Origin: Gordionus sp. m RMFG-2023 | Lineage: Eukaryota; Nematomorpha; Gordioida; Chordodea; Parachordodidae | Reading direction: 5' to 3' | NCBI RefSeq assembly: GCF_954871325.1 | Contig: NW_027051187.1 | Span: 60,362-124,361, forward strand | Length of the DNA: 64,000 nucleotides | In this document: piece after piece, positions 13,825 through 26,929 of the stretch | Position numbering within the stretch: the stretch's first letter is position 1 | How the letters are laid out: every line of letters begins with the position of its first letter | Translations under genes and position numbers: made by a program | Notes under the pieces: generated by a model | Database searches by the model: none | What the model was told of the DNA's origin: nothing | What the model saw: only the letters and a program-made list of their open reading frames with translations

Positions 13825-14995
13825 CATTTTAGATAGGAAAGGTTAACATCTTAAACGTAATTTTGAATATTATTATATCATTGAACTCAGAATTTAGTTT
13901 TCTATCCAAAACCGCTTAGACGTATTTTTTAACGTTTTCGGTTCAAAAAATAATTGTTTTGTCGCGTCAGCATTTTAGAAGGGAAAGGCTAACATCTTAA
14001 ACGTAATTTTGAATATTATTATATCATTGAACTAAGAATTTAGTTTTCTATCCAAAACCGCTTAGATGTATTTTTTTACATTTCCGGTTCAAAAAATAAA
14101 TTTTTTGTCGTGAAAGCATTTTAGATAGGAAAGGTTAACATCTTAAACGTAATTTTGAATATTATTATATCATTGAACTCAGAATTTAGTTTCCTATCCA
14201 AAACCGCTTAGATGTATTTTTTTACGTTTCCCATTCAAAAAATAAATTGTCGTGAAAGCATTTTAGAAGGGAAAGGTTAACATCTTAAACGTAATTTTGA
14301 ATATTATTATATCATTGAACTCAGAATTTAGTTTCCTATCCAAAACCGCTTAAATGTATTTTTTTACGTTTCCCATTCAAAAAATAAATTGTCGTGAAAG
14401 CATTTTAGAAGGGAAAGGTTAACATCTTAAACGTAATTTTGAATATTATTATATCATTGAACTCAGAATTTAGTTTCCTATCCAAAACCGCTTAGATGTA
14501 TTTTTTTACGTTTCCGGTGTAAAAAAAAATTTTTTGTCGTGAAAGCATTTTAGATAGGAAAGGTTAACATCTTAAACGTAATTTTGAATATTATTATATC
14601 ATTGAACTCAGAATTTAGTTTCCTATCCAAAACCGCTTAGATGTATTTTTTTACGTTTCCGGTTCATAAAACAAATTTTTTGTCGTGAAAGCATTTTAGA
14701 TAGGAAAGGTTAACATCTTAAACGTAATTTTGAATATTATTATATCATTGAACTCAGAATTTAGTTTCCTATCCAAAACCACTTAGATGTATTTTTTTAC
14801 GTTTCCCATTCAAAAAATAAATTGTCGTGAAAGCATTTTAGAAGGGAAAGATTAACATCTTAAACGTAATTTTGAATATTATTATATCATTGAACTCAGA
14901 ATTTAGTTTTCTATCCAAAACCGCTTAGATGTATTTTTTTACGTTTCCGGTTCAAAAAATAAATTTTTTGTCGTGAAAGCATTTTAGATAGGAAA
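13825..14995 (+). repeat. Partial duplicate of 11,960-13,130 (offset 1,865)
   Basis: From one GACGTATTTTTTAACG unit (12,054 matching 13,919) through a C monomer, three CCCATTC/AAGGG units and the GGTGTAAAA unit (12,651 matching 14,516), the two stretches agree at a constant offset of 1,865 bases. This makes it a fourth, shorter copy of the back part of the 2.6 kb block. The segment just downstream, with ATACAAAACCAC near 15,058, matches 8,990-9,290 instead, so the junction is a recombination-like switch. Confidence 0.8.
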
Positions 14996-15825
14996 GGTTA
15001 ACATCTTAAACGTAATTTTGAATATTATTATATCATTGAACTCAGAATTTAGTTTCCTATACAAAACCACTTAGATGTATTTTTTTACGTTTCCCATTCA
15101 AAAAATAAATTGTCGTGAAAGCATTTTAGATAGGAGAGGTTAACATCTTAAACGTAATTTTGAATATTATTATATCATTGAACTCAGAATTTAGTTTCCT
15201 ATCCAAAACCGCTTAAATGTATTTTTTTGCGTTTCCCGTTCAAAAAATAAATTGTCGTGAAAGCATTTTAGATAGGAAAGGTTAACATCTTAAACGTAAT
15301 TTTGAATATTATTATATCATTGAACTCAGAATTTAGTTTTCTATCCAAAACCGCTTAGATGTATTTTTTTACGTTTCCGGTTCAAAAAATAAATTGTCGT
15401 GAAAGCATTTTAGATAGGAGAGGTTAACATCTTAAACGTAATTTTGAATATTATTATATCATTGAACTCAGAATTTAGTTTCCTATCCAAAACCGCTTAA
15501 ATGTATTTTTTTACGTTTCCCGTTCAAAAAATAAATTGTCGTGAAAGCATTTTAGATAGGAGAGGTTAACATCTTAAACGTAATTTTGAATATTATTATA
15601 TCATTGAACTCAGAATTTAGTTTCCTATCCAAAACCGCTTAAATGTATTTTTTTACGTTTCCCGTTCAAAAAATAAATTGTCGTGAAAGCATTTTAGATA
15701 GGAAAGGTTAACATCTTAAACGTAATTTTGAATATTATTATATCATTGAACTCAGAATTTAGTTTTCTATCCAAAACCGCTTAGATGTATTTTTTTACGT
15801 TTCCGGTTCAAAAAATAAATTTTTT

Positions 15826-16985
15826 GTCGTGAAAGCATTTTAGATCGGAAAGGCTAACATCTTAAACGTAATTTTAAATATTATTATATCATTGAACTAA
15901 GAATTTAGTTTTCTATCCAAAACGCTTAGATGTATTTTTTTGCGTTTCCGGTTCAAAAAATAAATTTTTTGTCGTGAAAGCATTTTAGATAGGAAAGGTT
16001 AACATCTTAAACGTAATTTTGAATATTATTATATCATTGAACTCAGAATTTAGTTTCCTATCCAAAACGCTTAGATGTATTTTTTTGCGTTTCCGGTTCA
16101 AAAAATAAATTTTTTGTCGTGAAAGCATTTTAGATCGGAAAGGCTAACATCTTAAACGTAATTTTAAATATTATTATATCATTGAACTAAGAATTTAGTT
16201 TTCTATCCAAAACGCTTAGATGTATTTTTTTGCGTTTCCGGTTCAAAAAATAAATTTTTTGTCGTGAAAGCATTTTAGATCGGAAAGGCTAACATCTTAA
16301 ACGTAATTTTGAATATTATTATATCATTGAACTCAGAATTTAGTTTCCTATCCAAAACGCTTAGATGTATTTTTTTGCGTTTCCGGTTCAAAAAATAAAT
16401 TTTTTGTCGTGAAAGCATTTTAGATCGGAAAGGCTAACATCTTAAACGTAATTTTGAATATTATTATATCATTGAACTCAGAATTTAGTTTCCTATCCAA
16501 AACGCTTAGATGTATTTTTTTGCGTTTCCGGTTCAAAAAATAAATTTTTTGTCGTGAAAGCATTTTAGATCGGAAAGGCTAACATCTTAAACGTAATTTT
16601 AAATATTATTATATCATTGAACTAAGAATTTAGTTTTCTATCCAAAACGCTTAGATGTATTTTTTTGCGTTTCCGGTTCAAAAAATAAATTTTTTGTCGT
16701 GAAAGCATTTTAGATAGGAAAGGTTAACATCTTAAACGTAATTTTAAATATTATTATATCATTGAACTAAGAATTTAGTTTTCTATCCAAAACGCTTAGA
16801 TGTATTTTTTTGCGTTTCCGGTTCAAAAAATAAATTTTTTGTCGTGAAAGCATTTTAGATCGGAAAGGCTAACATCTTAAACGTAATTTTAAATATTATT
16901 ATATCATTGAACTAAGAATTTAGTTTTCTATCCAAAACGCTTAGATGTATTTTTTTGCGTTTCCGGTTCAAAAAATAAATTTTTT
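15826..16985 (+). repeat. Run of eight D-type monomers, exactly 145 bp each
   Basis: GTCGTGAAAGC begins at 15,826, 15,971, 16,116, 16,261, 16,406, 16,551, 16,696 and 16,841, and the next unit starts at 16,986, so all eight periods are exactly 145 bp. Shared marks are AAAACGCTTAG (one C fewer than elsewhere) and TTTGCGTTTCCGG. Six of the eight also carry GATCGGAAAGGCTAAC, while the units at 15,971 and 16,696 have ATAGG. Both ACTAAG and ACTCAG states occur inside the run. The shared one-base deletion and uniform spacing indicate recent local amplification. Confidence 0.92.
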
Positions 16986-19900
16986 GTCGTGAAAGCATTT
17001 TAGATAGGAAAGGTTAACATCTTAAACGTAATTTTGAATATTATTATATCATTGAACTCAGAATTTAGTTTCCTATCCAAAACCGCTTAGATGTATTTTT
17101 TTACGTTTCCGGTTCATAAAACAAATTTTTTGTCGTGAAAGCATTTTAGATAGGAAAGGTTAACATCTTAAACGTAATTTTGAATATTATTATATCATTG
17201 AACTCAGAATTTAGTTTTCTATCCAAAACCGCTTAGATGTATTTTTTTTCGTTTCCGGTTCATAAAATAATTGTTTTGTCGCGTCAGCATTTTAGAAGGG
17301 AAAGGCTAACATCTTAAACGTAATTTTGAATATTATTATATCATTGAACTCAGAATTTAGTTTCCTATCCAAAACCGCTTAAATGTATTTTTTTACGTTT
17401 CCCGTTCAAAAAATAAATTGTCGTGAAAGCATTTTAGATAGGAAAGGTTAACATCTTAAACGTAATTTTGAATATTATTATATCATTGAACTCAGAATTT
17501 AGATATCTATCCAAAACCGCTTAGATGTATTTTTTTACGTTTCCGGTTCAAAAAATAAATTGTCGTGAAAGCATTTTAGATAGGAGAGGTTAACATCTTA
17601 AACGTAATTTTGAATATTATTATATCATTGAACTCAGAATTTAGTTTCCTATCCAAAACCACTTAGATGTATTTTTTTGCGTTTCCCGTTCAAAAAATAA
17701 ATTGTCGTGAAAGCATTTTAGATAGGAAAGGTTAACATCTTAAACGTAATTTTGAATATTATTATATCATTGAACTCAGAATTTAGTTTCCTATCCAAAA
17801 TCGCTTAAATGTATTTTTTTACGTTTCCCATTCAAAAAATAAATTGTCGTGAAAGCATTTTAGAAGGGAAAGGTTAACATCTTAAACGTAATTTTGAATA
17901 TTATTATATCATTGAACTCAGAATTTAGTTTCCTATCCTAAACCGCTTAGATGTATTTTTTTACGTTTCCGGTGTAAAAAAAAATTTTTTGTCGTGAAAG
18001 CATTTTAGATAGGAAAGGTTAACATCTTAAACGTAATTTTGAATATTATTATATCATTGAACTCAGAATTTAGTTTCCTATCCAAAACCGCTTAGATGTA
18101 TTTTTTTACGTTTCCGGTTCATAAAAGAAATTTTTTGTCGTGAAAGCATTTTAGATAGGAAAGGTTAACATCTTAAACGTAATTTTGAATATTATTATAT
18201 CATTGAACTCAGAATTTAGTTTCCTATCCAAAACCACTTAGATGTATTTTTTTACGTTTCCCATTCAAAAAATAAATTGTCGTGAAAGCATTTTAGATAG
18301 GAGAGGTTAACATCTTAAACGTAATTTTGAATATTATTATATCATTGAACTCAGAATTTAGTTTCCTATCCAAAACAGCTTAAATGTATTTTTTTACGTT
18401 TCCCATTCAAAAAATAAATTGTCGTGAAAGCATTTTAGAAGGGAAAGGTTAACATCTTAAACGTAATTTTGAATATTATTATATCATTGAACTCAGAATT
18501 TAGTTTCCTATCCAAAACCGCTTAGATGTATTTTTTTACGTTTCCGGTTCATAAAAGAAATTTTTTGTCGTGAAAGCATTTTAGATAGGAAAGGTTAACA
18601 TCTTAAACGTAATTTTGAATATTATTATATCATTGAACTCAGAATTTAGTTTCCTATCCAAAACCACTTAGATGTATTTTTTTACGTTTCCCATTCAAAA
18701 ATTAAATTGTCGTGAAAGCATTTTAGATAGGAGAGGTTAACATCTTAAACGTAATTTTGAATATTATTATATCATTGAACTCAGAATTTAGTTTCCTATC
18801 CAAAACCGCTTAAATGTATTTTTTTACGTTTCCCATTCAAAAAATAAATTGTCGTGAAAGCATTTTAGAAGGGAAAGGTTAACATCTTAAACGTAATTTT
18901 GAATATTATTATATCATTGAACTCAGAATTTAGTTTCCTATCCAAAACCGCTTAGATGTATTTTTTTACGTTTCCGGTGTAAAAAAAATTTTTTGTCGTG
19001 AAAGCATTTTAGATAGGAAAGGTTAACATCTTAAACGTAATTTTGAATATTATTATATCATTGAACTCAGAATTTAGTTTCCTATCCAAAACCACTTAGA
19101 TGTATTTTTTTACGTTTCCCATTCAAAAAATAAATTGTCGTGAAAGCATTTTAGAAGGGAAAGGTTAACATCTTAAACGTAATTTTGAATATTATTATAT
19201 CATTGAACTCAGAATTTAGTTTCCTATCCAAAACCGCTTAGATGTATTTTTTTACGTTTCCCATTCAAAAAATAAATTGTCGTGAAAGCATTTTAGATAG
19301 GAGAGGTTAACATCTTAAACGTAATTTTGAATATTATTATATCATTGAACTCAGAATTTAGTTTCCTATCCAAAACCACTTAGATGTATTTTTTTACGTT
19401 TCCGGTTCATAAAATAATTGTTTTGTCGCGTCAGCATTTTAGAAGGGAAAGGCTAACATCTTAAACGTAATTTTGAATATTATTATATCATTGAACTCAG
19501 AATTTAGTTTCCTATCCAAAACCACTTAGATGTATTTTTTTGCGTTTCCCGTTCAAAAAATAAATTGTCGTGAAAGCATTTTAGATAGGAAAGGTTAACA
19601 TCTTAAACGTAATTTTGAATATTATTATATCATTGAACTCAGAATTTAGTTTCCTATCCAAAACCGCTTAGATGTATTTTTTTACGTTTCCGGTTCATAA
19701 AACAAATTTTTTGTCGCCAAAGCATTTTAGATCGGAAAGGCTAACATCTTAAATGTAATTTTAAATATTATTATATCATTGAACTCAGAATTTAGTTTTC
19801 TATCCAAAACCGCTTAGATGTATTTTTTTACGTTTCCGGTTCATAAAATAATTGTTTTGTCGCGTCAGCATTTTAGAAGGGAAAGGCTAACATCTTAAAC

Positions 19901-21189
19901 GTAATTTTGAATATTATTATATCATTGAACTCAGAATTTAGTTTCCTATCCAAAACCACTTAGATGTATTTTTTTGCGTTTCCCGTTCAAAAAATAAATT
20001 GTCGTGAAAGCATTTTAGATAGGAGAGGTTAACATCTTAAACGTAATTTTGAATATTATTATATCATTGAACTCAGAATTTAGTTTCCTATCCAAAACCA
20101 CTTAGATGTATTTTTTTGCGTTTCCCGTTCAAAAAATAAATTGTCGTGAAAGCATTTTAGATAGGAAAGGTTAACATCTTAAACGTAATTTTGAATATTA
20201 TTATATCATTGAACTCAGAATTTAGTTTCCTATCCAAAATCGCTTAAATGTATTTTTTTACGTTTCCCATTCAAAAAATAAATTGTCGTGAAAGCATTTT
20301 AGATAGGAAAGGTTAACATCTTAAACGTAATTTTGAATATTATTATATCATTGAACTCAGAATTTAGTTTCCTATCCAAAACCACTTAGATGTATTTTTT
20401 TACGTTTCCCATTCAAAAAATAAATTGTCGTGAAAGCATTTTAGAAGGGAAAGGTTAACATCTTAAACGTAATTTTGAATATTATTATATCATTGAACTC
20501 AGAATTTAGTTTCCTATCCAAAACCGCTTAGATGTATTTTTTTACGTTTCCGGTTCATAAAACAAATTTTTTGTCGTGAAAGCATTTTAGATAGGAAAGG
20601 TTAACATCTTAAACGTAATTTTGAATATTATTATATCATTGAACTCAGAATTTAGTTTCCTATCCAAAACCACTTAGATGTATTTTTTTACGTTTCCCAT
20701 TCAAAAAATAAATTGTCGTGAAAGCATTTTAGATAGGAGAGGTTAACATCTTAAACGTAATTTTGAATATTATTATATCATTGAACTCAGAATTTAGTTT
20801 CCTATCCAAAACCGCTTAAATGTATTTTTTTACGTTTCCCGTTCAAAAAATAAATTGTCGTGAAAGCATTTTAGATAGGAAAGGTTAACATCTTAAACGT
20901 AATTTTGAATATTATTATATCATTGAACTCAGAATTTAGTTTTGTATCCAAAACCGCTTAGATGTATTTTTTTACGTTTCCGGTTCAAAAAATAAATTTT
21001 TTGTCGTGAAAGCATTTTAGATCGGAAAGGCTAACATCTTAAACGTAATTTTAAATATTATTATATCATTGAACTCAGAATTTTATTTCCTATCCAAAAC
21101 GCTTAGATGTATTTTTTTGCGTTTCCGGTTCAAAAAATAAATTTTTTGTCGTGAAAGCATTTTAGATAGGAAAGGTTAACATCTTAAAC
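16986..21189 (+). repeat. E-rich satellite segment
   Basis: The monomers are dominated by B-like units with CCCATTC, ACCACTTAG, CTTAAATG and GATAGGAGAGG marks, and C types occur near 17,279, 19,426 and 19,860. A GTCGCCAAAGC unit with GATCGG lies at about 19,712. One unit near 17,500 carries GATATC in place of the usual TTTCC. Local doublings are visible, for example the GTTCATAAAAGAAATT unit near 18,120 and 18,545. No gene was seen. Confidence 0.85.
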
Positions 21190-23150
21190 GTAATTTTGAA
21201 TATTATTATATCATTGAACTCAGAATTTAGTTTCCTATCCAAAACCGCTTAGATGTATTTTTTTACGTTTCCGGTTCATAAAACAAATTTTTTGTCGCCA
21301 AAGCATTTTAGATCGGAAAGGCTAACATCTTAAATGTAATTTTAAATATTATTATATCATTGAACTCAGAATTTAGTTTTCTATCCAAAACCTCTTAGAT
21401 GTATTTTTTTACGTTTCCGGTTCATAAAATAATTGTTTTGTCGCGTCAGCATTTTAGAAGGGAAAGGCTAACATCTTAAACGTAATTTAGAATATTATTA
21501 TATCATTGAACTCAGAATTTAGTTTCCTATCCAAAACCGCTTAAATGTATTTTTTTACGTTTCCCGTCCAAAAAATAAATTGTCGTGAAAGCATTTTAGA
21601 TAGGAGAGGTTAATATCTTAAACGTAATTTTGAATATTATTATATCATTGAACTCAGAATTTAGTTTCCTATCCAAAACCACTTAGATGTATTTTTTTAC
21701 GTTTCCCGTTCAAAAAATAAATTGTCGTGAAAGCATTTTAGATAGGAGAGGTTAACATCTTAAACGTAATTTTGAATATTATTATATCATTGAACTCAGA
21801 ATTTAGTTTCCTATCCAAAACCACTTAGATGTATTTTTTTACGTTTCCCATTCAAAAAATAAATTGTCGTGAAAACATTTTAGAAGGGAAAAGTTAACAT
21901 CTTAAACGTAATTTTGAATATTATTATATCATTGAACTCAGAATTTAGTTTTCTATCCAAAACCGCTTAGATGTATTTTTTTACGTTTCGTATTCAAAAA
22001 ATAAATTGTTGTGAAAGCATTTTAGAAGGGAAAGGCTAACATCTTAAACGTAATTTTGAATATTATTATATCATTGAACTCAGAATTTAGTTTCCTATCC
22101 AAAAGCGCATAAATGTATTTTTTTACGTTTCCCATTCAAAAAATAAATTGTCGTGAAAGCATTTTAGAAGGGAAAGGTTAACATCTTAAACGTAATTTTG
22201 AATATTATTATATCATTGAACTCAGAATTTAGTTTCCTATCCTAAACCGCTTAGATGTATTTTTTTACGTTTCCGGTGTAAAAAAAAATTTTTTGTCGTG
22301 AAAGCATTTTAGATAGGAAAGGTTAACATCTTAAACGTAATTTTGAATATTATTATATCATTGAACTCAGAATTTAGTTTCCTATCCAAAACCACTTAGA
22401 TGTATTTTTTTACGTTTCCCATTCAAAAAATAAATTGTCGTGAAAGCATTTTAGATAGGAGAGGTTAACATCTTAAACGTAATTTTGAATATTATTATAT
22501 CATTGAACTCAGAATTTAGTTTCCTATCCAAAACCGCTTAGATGTATTTTTTTCTGTTTCCGGTGTAAAAATAAATTTTTTGTCGTGAAAGCATTTTAGA
22601 TAGGAAAGGTTAACATCTTAAATGTAATTTTAAATATTATTATATCATTGAACTAAGAATTTAGTTTTCTATCCAAAACCGCTTAGATGTATTTTTTTAC
22701 GTTTCCGGTTCAAAAAATAAATTTTTTGTCGTGAAAGCATTTTAGATAGGAAAGGTTAACATCTTAAACGTAATTTTGAATATTATTATATCATTGAACT
22801 CAGAATTTAGTTTCCTATCCAAAACAACTTAGATGTATTTTTTTACGTTTCCCATTCAAAAAATAAATTGTCGTGAAAGCATTTTAGATAGGAGAGGTTA
22901 AAATCTTAAACGTAATTTTGAATATTATTATATCATTGAACTCAGAATTTAGTTTCCTATCCAAAACCGCTTAGATGTATTTTTTTACGTTTCCGGTGTA
23001 AAAATATATTTTTTGTCGTGAAAGCATTTTAGATAGGAAAGGTTAACATCTTAAATGTAATTTTAAATATTATTATATCATTGAACTAAGAATTTAGTTT
23101 TCTATCCAAAACCGCTTAGATGTATTTTTTTACGTTTCCGGTTCAAAAAA
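21190..23150 (+). repeat. 2 kb satellite block, first copy (second at 26,930-28,890)
   Basis: The match to 26,930-28,890 holds at a constant offset of 5,740. Shared rare marks are GTCGCCAAAGC (21,297), TTTCGTATTC with GTTGTGAAAGC (about 21,990), AAAAGCGCATAAATG (about 22,100), TTTCTGTTTCCGG (about 22,555) and GTGTAAAAATATATT (about 22,998). Just upstream, 26.8-26.9 kb has one extra C-type monomer that is absent here, which marks the left edge of the shared block. Confidence 0.88.
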
Positions 23151-26100
23151 TAAATTTTTTGTCGTGAAAGCATTTTAGATAGGAGAGGTTAACATCTTAA
23201 ACGTAATTTTGAATATTATTATATCATTGAACTCAGAATTTAGTTTCCTATCCAAAACCACTTAGATGTATTTTTTTACGTTTCCCATTCAAAAAATAAA
23301 TTGTCGTGAAAGCATTTTAGATAGGAGAGGTTAACATCTTAAACGTAATTTTGAATATTATTATATCATTGAACTAAGAATTTAGTTTTCTATCCAAAAC
23401 CGCTTAGATGTATTTTTTTACGTTTCCCGTTCAAAAAATAAATTGTCGTGAAAGCATTTTAGATAGGAGAGGTTAACATCTTAAACGTAATTTTGAATAT
23501 TATTATATCATTGAACTCAGAATTTAGTTTCCTATCCAAAACCACTTAGATGTATTTTTTTACGTTTCCCATTCAAAAAATAAATTGTCGTGAAAACATT
23601 TTAGAAGGGAAAGGTTAACATCTTAAACGTAATTTTGAATATTATTATATTATTGAACTCAGAATTTAGTTTTCTATCCAAAACCGCTTAGATGTATTTT
23701 TTTACGTTTCCCATTCAAAAAATAAATTGTTGTGAAAGCATTTTAGAAGGGAAAGGCTAACATCTTAAACGTAATTTTGAATATTATTATATCATTGAAC
23801 TCAGAATTTAGTTTCCTATCCAAAACCGCATAAATGTATTTTTTTACGTTTCCCATTCAAAAAATAAATTGTCGTGAAAGCATTTTAGAAGGGAAAGGTT
23901 AACATCTTAAACGTAATTTTGAATATTATTATATCATTGAACTCAGAATTTAGTTTCCTATCCAAAATCGCTTAAATGTATTTTTTTACGTTTCCCATTC
24001 AAAAAATAAATTGTCGTGAAAGCATTTTAGAAGGGAAAGGTTAACATCTTAAACGTAATTTTGAATATTATTATATCATTGAACTCAGAATTTAGTTTCC
24101 TATCCTAAACCGCTTAGATGTATTTTTTTACGTTTCCGGTGTAAAAAAAAATTTTTTGTCGTGAAAGCATTTTAGATAGGAAAGGTTAACATCTTAAACG
24201 TAATTTTGAATATTATTATATCATTGAACTCAGAATTTAGTTTCCTATCCAAAACCGCTTAGATGTATTTTTTTACGTTTCCGGTTCATAAAAGAAATTT
24301 TTTGTCGTGAAAGCATTTTAGATAGGAAAGGTTAACATCTTAAACGTAATTTTGAATATTATTATATCATTGAACTCAGAATTTAGTTTCCTATCCAAAA
24401 CCACTTAGATGTATTTTTTTACGTTTCCCATTCAAAAAATAAATTGTCGTGAAAGCATTTTAGATAGGAGAGGTTAACATCTTAAACGTAATTTTGAATA
24501 TTATTATATCATTGAACTCAGAATTTAGTTTCCTATCCAAAACCGCTTAAATGTATTTTTTTACGTTTCCCATTCAAAAAATAAATTGTCGTGAAAGCAT
24601 TTTAGAAGGGAAAGGTTAACATCTTAAACGTAATTTTGAATATTATTATATCATTGAACTCAGAATTTAGTTTCCTATCCAAAACCGCTTAGATGTATTT
24701 TTTTACGTTTCCGGTTCATAAAAGAAATTTTTTGTCGTGAAAGCATTTTAGATAGGAAAGGTTAACATCTTAAACGTAATTTTGAATATTATTATATCAT
24801 TGAACTCAGAATTTAGTTTCCTATCCAAAACCACTTAGATGTATTTTTTTACGTTTCCCATTCAAAAAATAAATTGTCGTGAAAGCATTTTAGATAGGAG
24901 AGGTTAACATCTTAAACGTAATTTTGAATATTATTATATCATTGAACTCAGAATTTAGTTTCCTATCCAAAACCGCTTAAATGTATTTTTTTACGTTTCC
25001 CATTCAAAAAATAAATTGTCGTGAAAGCATTTTAGAAGGGAAAGGTTAACATCTTAAACGTAATTTTGAATATTATTATATCATTGAACTCAGAATTTAG
25101 TTTCCTATCCAAAACCGCTTAGATGTATTTTTTTACGTTTCCGGTGTAAAAAAAAATTTTTTGTCGTGAAAGCATTTTAGATAGGAAAGGTTAACATCTT
25201 AAACGTAATTTTGAATATTATTATATCATTGAACTCAGAATTTAGTTTCCTATCCAAAACCGCTTAGATGTATTTTTTTACGTTTCCGGTTCATAAAACA
25301 AATTTTTTGTCGTGAAAGCATTTTAGATAGGAAAGGTTAACATCTTAAACGTAATTTTGAATATTATTATATCATTGAACTCAGAATTTAGTTTCCTATC
25401 CAAAACCACTTAGATGTATTTTTTTACGTTTCCCATTCAAAAAATAAATTGTCGTGAAAGCATTTTAGATAGGAGAGGTTAACATCTTAAACGTAATTTT
25501 GAATATTATTATATCATTGAACTCAGAATTTAGTTTCCTATCCAAAACCGCTTAAATGTATTTTTTTAAGTTTCCCGTTCAAAAAATAAATTGTCGTGAA
25601 AGCATTTTAGATAGGAAAGGTTAACATCTTAAACGTAATTTTGAATATTATTATATCATTGAACTCAGAATTTAGTTTCCTATCCAAAACCGCTTAAATG
25701 TATTTTTTTAAGTTTCCCGTTCAAAAAATAAATTGTCGTGAAAGCATTTTAGATAGGAGAGGTTAACATCTTAAACGTAATTTTGAATATTATTATATCA
25801 TTGAACTCAGAATTTAGTTTCCTATCCAAAACCGCTTAAATGTATTTTTTTACGTTTCCCATTCAAAAAATAAATTGTCGTGAAAGCATTTTAGAAGGGA
25901 AAGGTTAACATCTTAAACGTAATTTTGAATATTATTATATCATTGAACTCAGAATTTAGTTTCCTATCCAAAACCGCTTAGATGTATTTTTTTACGTTTC
26001 CGGTGTAAAAAAAATTTTTTGTCGTGAAAGCATTTTAGATAGGAAAGGTTAACATCTTAAACGTAATTTTGAATATTATTATATCATTGAACTCAGAATT

Positions 26101-26929
26101 TAGTTTCCTATCCAAAACCGCTTAGATGTATTTTTTTACGTTTCCGGTTCATAAAACAAATTTTTTGTCGTGAAAGCATTTTAGATAGGAAAGGTTAACA
26201 TCTTAAACGTAATTTTGAATATTATTATATCATTGAACTCAGAATTTAGTTTCCTATCCAAAACCACTTAGATGTATTTTTTTACGTTTCCCATTCAAAA
26301 AATAAATTGTCGTGAAAGCATTTTAGATAGGAGAGGTTAACATCTTAAACGTAATTTTGAATATTATTATATCATTGAACTCAGAATTTAGTTTCCTATC
26401 CAAAACCGCTTAAATGTATTTTTTTAAGTTTCCCGTTCAAAAAATAAATTGTCGTGAAAGCATTTTAGATAGGAAAGGTTAACATCTTAAACGTAATTTT
26501 GAATATTATTATATCATTGAACTCAGAATTTAGTTTTCTATCCAAAACCGCTTAGATGTATTTTTTTACGTTTCCGGTTCAAAAAATAAATTTTTTGTCG
26601 TGAAAGCATTTTAGATCGGAAAGGCTAACATCTTAAACGTAATTTTAAATATTATTATATCATTGAACTCAGAATTTTATTTCCTATCCAAAACGCTTAG
26701 ATGTATTTTTTTGCGTTTCCGGTTCAAAAAATAAATTTTTTGTCGTGAAAGCATTTTAGATAGGAAAGGTTAACATCTTAAACGTAATTTTGAATATTAT
26801 TATATCATTGAACTCAGAATTTAGTTTTCTATCCAAAACCGCTTAGATGTATTTTTTTACGTTTCCGGTTCATAAAATAATTGTTTTGTCGCGTCAGCAT
26901 TTTAGAAGGGAAAGGCTAACATCTTAAAC
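23151..26929 (+). repeat. E-rich satellite segment with local duplications
   Basis: These are B- and E-type monomers with GATAGGAGAGG, CCACTTAG and GGTGTAAAA marks. The GTTCATAAAAGAAATT units near 24,285 and 24,715 repeat the pattern of 18,120 and 18,545. TTTTTTTAAGTTTCCCG occurs near 25,565, 25,705 and 26,420. A D-like GATCGG unit near 26,600 has TCAGAATTTTATTTCC, a mark shared with units near 21,070, 36,210 and 37,360. No gene was seen. Confidence 0.85.
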
